DNA of 52,985 nucleotides from JAFAZJ01 sp050183765 (lineage in GTDB: Bacteria; Pseudomonadota; Alphaproteobacteria; Reyranellales; Reyranellaceae): contig JBFXAZ010000028.1 of assembly GCA_050183765.1 (NCBI GenBank), forward strand, positions 1 to 52,985, read 5' to 3'. The stretch's first letter is position 1, and each line of letters begins with the position of its first letter. Position numbers and translations under genes: made by a program. The notes under the pieces were generated by a model. It did no database searches, was not told the DNA's origin, and was given only the letters and a program-made list of their open reading frames with translations. Below are positions 42,517-49,950 of this stretch, piece by piece.

Positions 42517-43263
42517 ATGAAGGTGCTGGTCGCGGTCAAGCGCGTGATCGACTACAACGTCAAGATCCGCGTCAAGGCCGACAAGACGGGCGTCGAGACG
42601 GCGAACGTCAAGATGTCCATGAACCCCTTCGACGAGATCGCCGTGGAAGAGGCGATCCGCATGAAGGAGAAGGGCAAGGCGACCGAGGTGATCGCCTTCA
42701 GCGCCGGCCCGGCCCAGTGCCAGGAAACCATCCGCACCGCCTTGGCCATGGGCGCCGATCGCGGCGTGCACGTGCTGAGCGACGCCGAGCTGCAGCCGCT
42801 GGCCGTCGCCAAGCTGATGAAGGCCGTGGTCGACAAGGAGCAGCCCGGCCTGGTGATCGTCGGCAAGCAGGCGATCGACGACGACAGCAACCAGACCGGC
42901 CAGATGCTGGCTGCGCTGCTCGGCTGGTCGCAGGGCACCTTCGCCAACAAGCTGGAAGTCGGCGAGGGCGTCGCGGTCAAGCGCGAGGTCGACGGCGGCC
43001 TGGAGAACATCACGCTCAAGCTGCCGGCGGTGATCACCACCGACCTGCGCCTCAACGAGCCGCGCTACGCTTCGCTGCCGAACATCATGAAGGCGAAGAA
43101 GAAGCCGATCGAGCAGCTGACCGCCGACGCGCTGGGCGTCGACGTGGCGCCGCGGCTGAAGGTGCTGAAGGTCGAGGAACCGCCGACGCGCAAGGCCGGC
43201 ATCAAGGTGAAGACCGTGGCCGAGCTGGTCGACAAGCTCAAGAACGAGGCGGGAGTGATCTGA
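42517..43263 (+). CDS. etfB: Electron transfer flavoprotein beta subunit
   Basis: 248 residues beginning MKVLVAVKRVIDYNVKIRVK. It contains the AMP-binding and dehydrogenase-recognition features of ETF-beta: the DGGLENITLKLPAVITTDLR strand and the LPNIMKAKKKPIE recognition loop. With etfA it carries electrons from acyl-CoA and other flavin dehydrogenases to ETF-quinone oxidoreductase. The ATG at 42517 is standard. Its stop overlaps the etfA start by one base (TGATG). The 149 bp upstream probably contain its promoter. Confidence 0.97.
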   Translation: MKVLVAVKRVIDYNVKIRVKADKTGVETANVKMSMNPFDEIAVEEAIRMKEKGKATEVIAFSAGPAQCQETIRTALAMGADRGVHVLSDAELQPLAVAKLMKAVVDKEQPGLVIVGKQAIDDDSNQTGQMLAALLGWSQGTFANKLEVGEGVAVKREVDGGLENITLKLPAVITTDLRLNEPRYASLPNIMKAKKKPIEQLTADALGVDVAPRLKVLKVEEPPTRKAGIKVKTVAELVDKLKNEAGVI

Positions 43264-44198
43264 TGAGCGTCCTCGTTGTCGCCGCGCATGACGGCAAGAC
43301 CGTCCGCGCCAACGTCGCCAATGCCGTCGCCGCCGCGACGCAGATCGGCGGCGACGTCCATGTCCTGGTCGCGGGCAGCAATGCCGGCGATGCCGCCAAG
43401 TCGGCCGCCGCGATCGCCGGCGTCGCCAAGGTGCTGCAGGCCGAGGACGCCGCCTACGCCAACTGGGTGGCCGAGGACATCGCGCCGCTGATCGTCAAGC
43501 TGGCGCCGGGATACGGCCACGTCGTCATGGCCGCCGACACGGTGGGCAAGAACGTCATGCCGCGCGTCGCCGCCCTGCTCGACGTCGCGCAGGTCTCGGA
43601 AGCGATCCAGATCGTCTCGCCGGACACCTTCGTGCGCCCGATCTATGCCGGCAACGCCATGGCCACGGTGCAGTCGACCGACAAGATCAAGGTCGTCACC
43701 GTGCGGCCGACCAACTTCAAGGCCGCCGCCGGCGGCGGCTCGGCCGCGATCGAGCAGATCGGCGGCGCGGGCAGCGCCGGCCTGTCGTCCTATGTCGGCG
43801 CCGAGATCTCCAAGTCGGAGCGGCCGGAGCTGACCAGCGCCAAGATCGTCGTCTCGGGCGGCCGCGGCCTGGCCTCGGGCGAGAACTTCAAGATGCTCGA
43901 GACCTTGGCCGACAAGCTCGGCGCCGGGCTGGGCGCCAGCCGCGCGGCGGTCGACGCGGGCTACGTGCCCAACGACTACCAGGTCGGCCAGACCGGCAAG
44001 GTGGTGGCGCCCGACCTGTACATCGCCATCGGCATCTCCGGCGCCATCCAGCATCTCGCCGGCATGAAGGATAGCAAGACGATCGTCGCCATCAACAAGG
44101 ACGAGGAGGCGCCGATCTTCCAGGTCGCCGACTACGGCATTGTCGGCGACCTGTTCCAGATCGTGCCCGAGCTGACGGCGGCCATCGAAAAGAAGTGA
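43263..44198 (+). CDS. etfA: Electron transfer flavoprotein alpha subunit
   Basis: 311 residues. The C-terminal FAD domain holds SGGRGLASGENFKMLE, GASRAAVDAGYVPNDYQVGQ, GISGAIQHLAGMKDSKTIVA and INKDEEAPIFQVADYGIVGD, all conserved in ETF-alpha. It forms the heterodimer with the adjacent beta subunit. The two are translationally coupled and lead into a 3-hydroxyacyl-CoA dehydrogenase gene 58 bases later, consistent with beta-oxidation. Confidence 0.97.
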   Translation: MSVLVVAAHDGKTVRANVANAVAAATQIGGDVHVLVAGSNAGDAAKSAAAIAGVAKVLQAEDAAYANWVAEDIAPLIVKLAPGYGHVVMAADTVGKNVMPRVAALLDVAQVSEAIQIVSPDTFVRPIYAGNAMATVQSTDKIKVVTVRPTNFKAAAGGGSAAIEQIGGAGSAGLSSYVGAEISKSERPELTSAKIVVSGGRGLASGENFKMLETLADKLGAGLGASRAAVDAGYVPNDYQVGQTGKVVAPDLYIAIGISGAIQHLAGMKDSKTIVAINKDEEAPIFQVADYGIVGDLFQIVPELTAAIEKK

Positions 44199-44256
44199 GT
44201 TCGGCGGCCGGGCGGTCCTGTAGGATCGCCCGCGGCCTTTTCGGGGGTGTTGAAGG

Positions 44257-45129
44257 ATGATCCAACGGATCGGCGTCATCGGCGCTGGCCAGATGGGTGG
44301 CGGTATCGCCCATGTCTGCGCGCTGAAGGGCCTGCAGGTGAAGCTGCTCGACGTCGACGAGCCGGCGCTCGAGAAGGCGCTCGACCAGATGAGCGGCAAC
44401 ATGGACCGGCAGATCGGCCGCGGCCTGATCAAGCCGGACGAGAAGGATGCCGCGCTGCGCCGCATCCAGACCGGCACCGACTACGGCATGTTCGCCGACT
44501 GCGACCTGGTGATCGAGGCGGCGACCGAGAACGAGGCGGTCAAGCGCGAGATCTTCAAGAAGGTCTGCCCGGTGGTGCCGCCGACGACCCTGCTGGCGAC
44601 CAACACCTCGTCGATCTCGGTGACGCGCCTGGCGTCGACCACCGACCGGCCCGGCAAGTTCATGGGCATGCACTTCATGAACCCGGTGCCGATGATGCGC
44701 CTGGTCGAGCTGATCCGCGGCATCGCCACCGAGGAAGAGACCTTCCGCACCATCCGCGACCTGACGGTGCGGCTCGACAAGACGCCGGCCAATGCCGAGG
44801 ACTTTCCGGCCTTCATCGTCAACCGCATCCTGCTGCCGATGATCAACGAGGCGGTCTACGCGCTCTACGAGGGCGTCGGCACCGTCGAGTCGATCGACAC
44901 GGCGATGAAGCTGGGCGCCAACCATCCGATGGGTCCGCTCGAGCTCGCCGATTTCATCGGCCTCGATACCTGCCTCTCGGTCATGCAGGTGCTTTACGAG
45001 GGCCTCGCGGATTCCAAGTACCGTCCCTGCCCGCTGCTGGTGAAGTACGTCGAGGCCGGCTGGGTCGGCCGCAAGGTCAAGCGCGGCTTCTACGACTACT
45101 CCGGCGAGCGCCCGGTCCCGACGCGTTAG
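44257..45129 (+). CDS. 3-hydroxybutyryl-CoA dehydrogenase
   Basis: 290 residues. The NAD Rossmann motif GVIGAGQMGGGIAHVCALKG is at the N-terminus. The catalytic GMHFMNPVPMMRLVELI contains the active His, and NRILLPMINEAVYALYEGVG and NHPMGPLELADFIGLDTCL follow in the dimerisation domain. It oxidises (S)-3-hydroxybutyryl-CoA or works in reverse for butanoate or PHB metabolism. It is downstream of etfBA on the same strand, a common alphaproteobacterial order. Confidence 0.95.
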   Translation: MIQRIGVIGAGQMGGGIAHVCALKGLQVKLLDVDEPALEKALDQMSGNMDRQIGRGLIKPDEKDAALRRIQTGTDYGMFADCDLVIEAATENEAVKREIFKKVCPVVPPTTLLATNTSSISVTRLASTTDRPGKFMGMHFMNPVPMMRLVELIRGIATEEETFRTIRDLTVRLDKTPANAEDFPAFIVNRILLPMINEAVYALYEGVGTVESIDTAMKLGANHPMGPLELADFIGLDTCLSVMQVLYEGLADSKYRPCPLLVKYVEAGWVGRKVKRGFYDYSGERPVPTR

Positions 45130-45130
45130 T

Positions 45131-45285
45131 CCTTCTCCCCGCGAAGGCGGGGAGAAGGTGCCCGAAGGGCGGATGAGGGGCTTCGCGGCCTCTCAACGGC
45201 AGAGCCCTCTTGTTGTTGGCGGACAAAGCCCCTCATCCGCCTCGCCGGCGCTCGGCACCTTCTCCCCGCCTTCGCGGGGAGAAGG
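45131..45285. repeat. Nested inverted repeat element, family A copy 2
   Basis: 155 bp with the same end hairpins and GGCGGATGAGGGGCTT arms as the copy at 16163-16315. In the right arm an inner palindrome reads CGCCGGCG where copy 1 has CGCTAGCG, a paired change that keeps its symmetry. The loop sequences differ. It fills the gap between the convergent hydroxybutyryl-CoA dehydrogenase and glycosyltransferase genes, 1 and 6 bases from their stops. Confidence 0.93.
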
Positions 45286-45291
45286 CCAGAG

Positions 45292-46464
45292 TCAGCCGAT
45301 CAGCTCCTGCGCCGCGCTGACGATCCGCACGAGGCTGCCCGACTCGCCGCGCTGGTTGATGGTCCGCGCGACCTGCATCGCGCGCTGCGGTGCCTCGCCC
45401 TGCGCCAACTCGCGCATCGCGCGCGCCGCCTGCGCCGGCGAGGTCAGCCGGCGCCGCGCATGCACCGAGACACCCAGCCGGTCGATGGTGCTGGCGCTGA
45501 CCTGCTGGTCGGCGACTTCCGGCCACAGCATCTGCGGCCGTCCCGCGCCCATCGCCGCCGCGAGCGTCGCGGCGCCGCCGTGATGCACGACGACATGCGC
45601 GCCGCGCGTCACGTCGCCCAGCGGCGGCGGCCGGTCGAAGACGTGCACCTTGCGCTCGCTGAGGTACTGGCGGATCTCCGGCGTGATGCGCTTGATGTGC
45701 GCGGCGCCCGGCAGGCCGCACTCGACCAGCGACTGCAGGATCATGCGCAACTGCGGATGCGCCGCGGAGAGATAGGCGTAGAACGATGGCGATCCGCCTG
45801 GCGGGGCCGGCGGCGGGATCGACTCCAGCGGTCCGGCATCCGGCTGGGTGCGGAAGCCGGCATAGGGATCGGTCTCGGCGAAGGCGGTCACGAAGTGGCG
45901 CGTGCCGCCGATCACCGCGGGCACGCTGTCGGCGACCGGGCCGCCCAGCCGCTGCTGCACGGCCCGCACCGCCTCGACCAGCTGCTCCGGCGGCGCGAAG
46001 CGCTGCGCGCCGGGATCGAAGATCGGGAACTCGCTTTGGCCTGGCGGCGGCAGGATGTAGCCGTGGCCCATGGCGATCGTTGGAATGCGGCCATGGGCGG
46101 CGAGCGTCGCCACCGGCGCGTATTCGGCGACGATCAGCGCCGGCTGCAGCGCGAGGAACAGCATGTGCCAGGCATGCGCCAGCCGGAAGAGACGCTCGGC
46201 ATTGGTGAAGTTGTTGACCGCCAGCAGATCGGCGTAGCTGCCGGGCACGAAGCTGGGCTGCGTCGGATGCAGCAGGCCGACCGCCAGCGGCGCCTGCATC
46301 ACGATCCACGGCTTGCGCGCAAAGAAGTCGGCCGTGCTCACCAGGTCGCGCACGACGAAGACCGGCTCGTGGCCCTCGGCGGCCAACGCCTCGGCGACCT
46401 GCGACAGCCGATCGACATAGCCGATGCCGACGCCCAGCTCCCAGGCGAAGAGGATCCGGGCCAT
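45292..46464 (-). CDS. Glycosyltransferase, GT1/UGT-like fold
   Basis: 390 residues. The C-terminal donor-binding signature VVHHGGAATLAAAMGAGRPQ, then LWPEVADQQVSA, is that of nucleotide-sugar transferases related to MGT and EryCIII-type enzymes. The N-terminal half (ILFAWELGVGIGYVDRLSQV) fits the acceptor domain. The acceptor is unknown; no lipid, antibiotic or polysaccharide cluster is adjacent. It starts 9 bases after the tlpA stop and may be co-transcribed with it. Confidence 0.85.
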   Translation of the reverse strand: MARILFAWELGVGIGYVDRLSQVAEALAAEGHEPVFVVRDLVSTADFFARKPWIVMQAPLAVGLLHPTQPSFVPGSYADLLAVNNFTNAERLFRLAHAWHMLFLALQPALIVAEYAPVATLAAHGRIPTIAMGHGYILPPPGQSEFPIFDPGAQRFAPPEQLVEAVRAVQQRLGGPVADSVPAVIGGTRHFVTAFAETDPYAGFRTQPDAGPLESIPPPAPPGGSPSFYAYLSAAHPQLRMILQSLVECGLPGAAHIKRITPEIRQYLSERKVHVFDRPPPLGDVTRGAHVVVHHGGAATLAAAMGAGRPQMLWPEVADQQVSASTIDRLGVSVHARRRLTSPAQAARAMRELAQGEAPQRAMQVARTINQRGESGSLVRIVSAAQELIG

Positions 46465-46473
46465 TGGGCGGTG

Positions 46474-47052
46474 TCAGTTCTCGTTGATGAGATGGCGGAT
46501 CAGGCCGATCGCCTCGGGCGTGTCCCACTCGGCATCGCCGGTGAGGCGGCCCACCTCGCGGCCCTGCTTGTCGACCAGGACAGAGGTCGGCAGAACCGCG
46601 ATGTCGAGCTTGCCGTAGGCGGCGCGCTTGTCGTCGAGAAAGACGTCGAGCGCGGTGAGCTCCTTGCCGCGGATGAACGGCGCCACCTTGGCGCGGGTCG
46701 GCCCGTCGAGCGACAGGGCCATCACGGCGAACTTGTCCTTGCCGATGGTCGTCGCGAGCTTGTTGAGGCTGGGCATTTCCTTGACGCAGGGAATGCACCA
46801 GGTGGCCCAGAAGTTGATCAGCACGACCTTGCCCTTGAAGGCGTCGTAGCTGGCGTCGCTGCCGTCGAGGTTCTTGAAGGCGAAGGTCGGGATCGGCGCC
46901 CTCGGCTGCTTGAGCTCGAGCTTGGCGACCGAGCCGGACAGCGGCGGCTTGCCGGTCTCGGCGCGGGCCGCGGCCGAAATCGCGACAAGCGCGACAAGGA
47001 TCAGCGAGAGCCCGCGCAGGACGGGGAGACGAACTGAACGGAACTGTGCCAT
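46474..47052 (-). CDS. tlpA: TlpA-type membrane-anchored thiol:disulfide oxidoreductase
   Basis: 192 residues from the ATG at 47052, which has an AGGA nine bases upstream; ATG codons at 47061 and further upstream are in frame. An N-terminal anchor or signal (LPVLRGLSLILVALVAISAA) precedes a thioredoxin-like domain with the WCIPC active site in INFWATWCIPCVKEMPSLN and a cis-Pro loop VLPTSVLVDKQG. Such proteins reduce disulfides in the periplasm, for example during cytochrome assembly. It is divergent from argH with only 34 bases between the starts. Confidence 0.92.
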   Translation of the reverse strand: MAQFRSVRLPVLRGLSLILVALVAISAAARAETGKPPLSGSVAKLELKQPRAPIPTFAFKNLDGSDASYDAFKGKVVLINFWATWCIPCVKEMPSLNKLATTIGKDKFAVMALSLDGPTRAKVAPFIRGKELTALDVFLDDKRAAYGKLDIAVLPTSVLVDKQGREVGRLTGDAEWDTPEAIGLIRHLINEN

Positions 47053-47086
47053 AAGCGCCATCCTACGGTGTTTTGACGGGAAAATC

Positions 47087-48520
47087 ATGGCTGCGCGGAA
47101 GCGGACGGGCAGGGGCCGGGTCGGGAGCACGAACAAGGCGGCGAACCGCATGTGGGGCGGCCGCTACAAGATGGGTCCGGCCGAGATCATGGAAAAGATC
47201 AACGCCTCCATCGGCTTCGACAAGCGCCTCTATGCCCAGGACATCGCGGGCTCCGTGGCTCACTGCGACATGCTGGTGGCGCAGGGCATCATCACCGCGT
47301 CCGACGGTCGCGCCATCAAGCGCGGCCTGCGCCAGGTCAAGGCCGAGATCGAAAGCGGCAAGTTCCGGTTCTCGACCAAGCTCGAGGACATCCACTTCAA
47401 CGTCGAGGCGCGGCTGACCGAGATCATCGGGCCGGCTGGCGGCCGCCTGCACACCGCGCGCTCGCGCAACGACCAGGTCGCGCTCGATGTGCGGCTGTGG
47501 GTGCGCGACACGATCGACCGGCTCGAGCCGATGCTGGCCGACCTGCAGGCCGCCCTGATCGATCGCGCCGAGGAGCATGCGGCGACGATCATGCCCGGCT
47601 TCACGCACCTGCAGACCGCACAACCGATCACGTTCGGTCACCACTTGTTGGCCTATGTCGAGATGTTCGGGCGCGACCGCGGCCGCCTGGCCGACTGCCG
47701 CGCGCGGCTCAACGTCTCGCCGCTGGGAGCCGCGGCGCTGGCCGGCTCGCCGCATCCCATCGATCCGCGCAAGACGGCCAGGGCGTTGGGCTTCGACGGC
47801 CCGATGGTCAACTCGCTCGATGCCGTGTCGGACCGCGACTACGTCGTCGAGTTCATCGCCGCGGCCTCGCTGACCGCCGTGCACCTGTCGCGGCTGTCCG
47901 AGGAGATCGTGATCTGGTGCAGCGCGCCCTTCCGCTTCATCAGTCTGTCGGACGCCTTCACCACCGGCAGCTCGATCATGCCGCAGAAGCGCAACCCCGA
48001 CGCCGCCGAGCTGACGCGCGGCAAGGTCGGGCGCATCGTCGGCGCCTTCGTGGCGCTGTGCACGATGATGAAGGGCCTGCCGCTGACCTACGGCAAGGAC
48101 ATGCAGGAGGACAAGGAGCCGCTGTTCGACGCCGCCGATTCGCTGGAGCTGGGCGTCGCGGCGATGGCCGGCATGGTCCGCGACCTGAAGGCCAACCCGG
48201 AGCGCATGCGCGCGGTGGCCTCGGCCGATTATTCGGTGGCGACCGATCTGGCCGACTGGCTGGTGCGCAAGGTCGGCCTGCCGTTCCGTCAGGCGCATCA
48301 CGCCACCGGCGCGCTGGTGGCGATGGCGGCGGCGAAGGACCTGCCGCTCGACCGGCTCACCCTGCAGCAGATGCAGACGATCGAGCCGAAGATCACGCGC
48401 GACGTCTTCAAGGTGCTGACCGTCGAGGCCTCGGTCGCGGCGCGCAGGAGCCTGGGCGGCACCGCGCCGGCCAACGTGGCGCGTGCCGTGCAGGAGGCGC
48501 GCGAGCGCTTCCTGCGATGA
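47087..48520 (+). CDS. argH: Argininosuccinate lyase
   Basis: Final step of arginine synthesis: argininosuccinate to arginine and fumarate. 477 residues. Motifs include MWGGRYKMGP, HTARSRNDQVALD, TIMPGFTHLQTAQP and the fumarase/lyase signature GSSIMPQKRNPD. The N-terminus has about 20 extra basic residues before MWGGR. The ATG at 47087 is the first after the divergent tlpA start. The stop overlaps the lptM start (ATGA), beginning a coupled argH-lptM-lysA run. Confidence 0.97.
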   Translation: MAARKRTGRGRVGSTNKAANRMWGGRYKMGPAEIMEKINASIGFDKRLYAQDIAGSVAHCDMLVAQGIITASDGRAIKRGLRQVKAEIESGKFRFSTKLEDIHFNVEARLTEIIGPAGGRLHTARSRNDQVALDVRLWVRDTIDRLEPMLADLQAALIDRAEEHAATIMPGFTHLQTAQPITFGHHLLAYVEMFGRDRGRLADCRARLNVSPLGAAALAGSPHPIDPRKTARALGFDGPMVNSLDAVSDRDYVVEFIAAASLTAVHLSRLSEEIVIWCSAPFRFISLSDAFTTGSSIMPQKRNPDAAELTRGKVGRIVGAFVALCTMMKGLPLTYGKDMQEDKEPLFDAADSLELGVAAMAGMVRDLKANPERMRAVASADYSVATDLADWLVRKVGLPFRQAHHATGALVAMAAAKDLPLDRLTLQQMQTIEPKITRDVFKVLTVEASVAARRSLGGTAPANVARAVQEARERFLR

Positions 48521-48669
48521 TGCGGCGCGCCGCCATGCTGGGCTTCGCAAGCCTGCTCGCCGCCTGCGGCCGCAAGAGCGATCCGCTGCCGCCCAGCGGC
48601 GCCGACACGCCACGCCGCACCTACCCGCCGCCGGAGCCGGCGCCGACACGCACGGGGACGAGACAATGA
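48517..48669 (+). CDS. lptM: LptM-like small lipoprotein
   Basis: 50 residues with a short signal and a clear lipobox LLAAC, then GRKSDPLPP, the pattern of the small lipoprotein LptM/YifL that helps assemble the LPS translocon LptDE. The remainder is Pro-rich and disordered. It starts at 48517 or 48520 (adjacent ATGs), overlapping the argH stop, and overlaps the lysA start by four bases. argH-lptM-lysA is a conserved order in Proteobacteria. Confidence 0.85.
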   Translation: MMRRAAMLGFASLLAACGRKSDPLPPSGADTPRRTYPPPEPAPTRTGTRQ

Positions 48670-49928
48670 CGGGCTTCGCCTATCGCGACGGCGAGATGCA
48701 TGCCGAGGGCGTGGCGCTGTCGCGCATCGCACGGGAGGTCGGCACGCCGGTCTATGTCTATTCGGCGGCGATGCTGCGCGCGAATTACCGCGCCTTCACC
48801 GACGCGATGAAGGGCCTCGATGCGGAAGTGCACTACGCGGTGAAGGCCAACAGCAACCAGGCGGTGATCAGCCTCTTCGCCAGGCTGGGCGCCGGCGCCG
48901 ACATCGTCTCCGAAGGCGAGATGCGCCGCGCGCTGGCCGCCGGCGTTCCGGCCGGCAAGATCGTGTTCTCCGGCGTCGGCAAGAAGCCCTCGGAGCTGCG
49001 CGCCGCGCTCGAGGCCGGAATCCGGCAGATCAACGTCGAGAGCCGCTACGAGCTCGACATGCTCGATGGCGTGGCGGGCTCCATGGGCAAGCGCACCGAC
49101 ATCGCCATCCGCGTCAACCCCGACGTCGACGCCGGCACCCACGCCAAGATCACGACCGGCAAGAAGGAGAACAAGTTCGGCATCGACATCGATCTCGCGC
49201 GCGAAGCCTATGCCTATGCCGCCGCCAAGCCGAACCTCAACGTGCTGGGCGTCGCCATGCATATCGGCTCGCAGATCACCGACATGGAACCCTATCGGCA
49301 GGCGATCCGGCGGGTGCGCGAATTTGTCGGCCAGTTGCGTGCCGATGGCCTCGACATCAGGCGCTTCGACGTCGGCGGCGGCCTGGGCATCGCCTATCGC
49401 GACGAGACTCCGCTGCCGATCGATGCCTTTGTCGCCATGGTCCGGCAGGAGACCGGCAACATGGGCTGCGCGCTCAGCTTCGAGCCCGGGCGCCGGCTGG
49501 TCGGCAATGCCGGGGTGCTGGTCGGCGAGGTCGTCCTGGTGAAGCCGGGTGTCGCGCGCACCTTCGTCGTCGTCGATGCGGCCATGAACGACCTCATCCG
49601 ACCGACCCTGTACGAGGCCTGGCACGACATCGTTCCGGCCCGTCAACCCGCCGCGGACGCCCGGGAAATCGTCACGGATATCGTCGGTCCCATCTGCGAA
49701 TCAGGCGATTTTTTGGCGCAAGAGCGCACAATGCCGCCACTGGCCGCGGGGGACCTTGTGGTGGTAAACTCCGCGGGCGCTTACGGTGCGGTGATGTCGT
49801 CGACCTACAATTCGCGGCCTCTCGTTCCGGAGACACTGGTAGACGGCGATCGGTATGCCGTCGTCCGGCCGCGCCAAACGTATGAGCAGTTGCTGGGGGC
49901 CGACCGCGTTCCCGCGTGGTTGGAGTAG
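48666..49928 (+). CDS. lysA: Diaminopimelate decarboxylase
   Basis: Last step of lysine synthesis, decarboxylating meso-diaminopimelate. 420 residues. The PLP lysine is K60 in HYAVKANSNQAV. HIGSQI and FDVGGGLGIAY bind the cofactor phosphate, and GPICESGDFLA carries the conserved active-site Cys from the second subunit. The ATG at 48666 overlaps the lptM stop. A DUF4175 gene follows 22 bases later. Confidence 0.97.
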   Translation: MTGFAYRDGEMHAEGVALSRIAREVGTPVYVYSAAMLRANYRAFTDAMKGLDAEVHYAVKANSNQAVISLFARLGAGADIVSEGEMRRALAAGVPAGKIVFSGVGKKPSELRAALEAGIRQINVESRYELDMLDGVAGSMGKRTDIAIRVNPDVDAGTHAKITTGKKENKFGIDIDLAREAYAYAAAKPNLNVLGVAMHIGSQITDMEPYRQAIRRVREFVGQLRADGLDIRRFDVGGGLGIAYRDETPLPIDAFVAMVRQETGNMGCALSFEPGRRLVGNAGVLVGEVVLVKPGVARTFVVVDAAMNDLIRPTLYEAWHDIVPARQPAADAREIVTDIVGPICESGDFLAQERTMPPLAAGDLVVVNSAGAYGAVMSSTYNSRPLVPETLVDGDRYAVVRPRQTYEQLLGADRVPAWLE

Positions 49929-49950
49929 TGCGTAACCGGACGAGGAGTTG

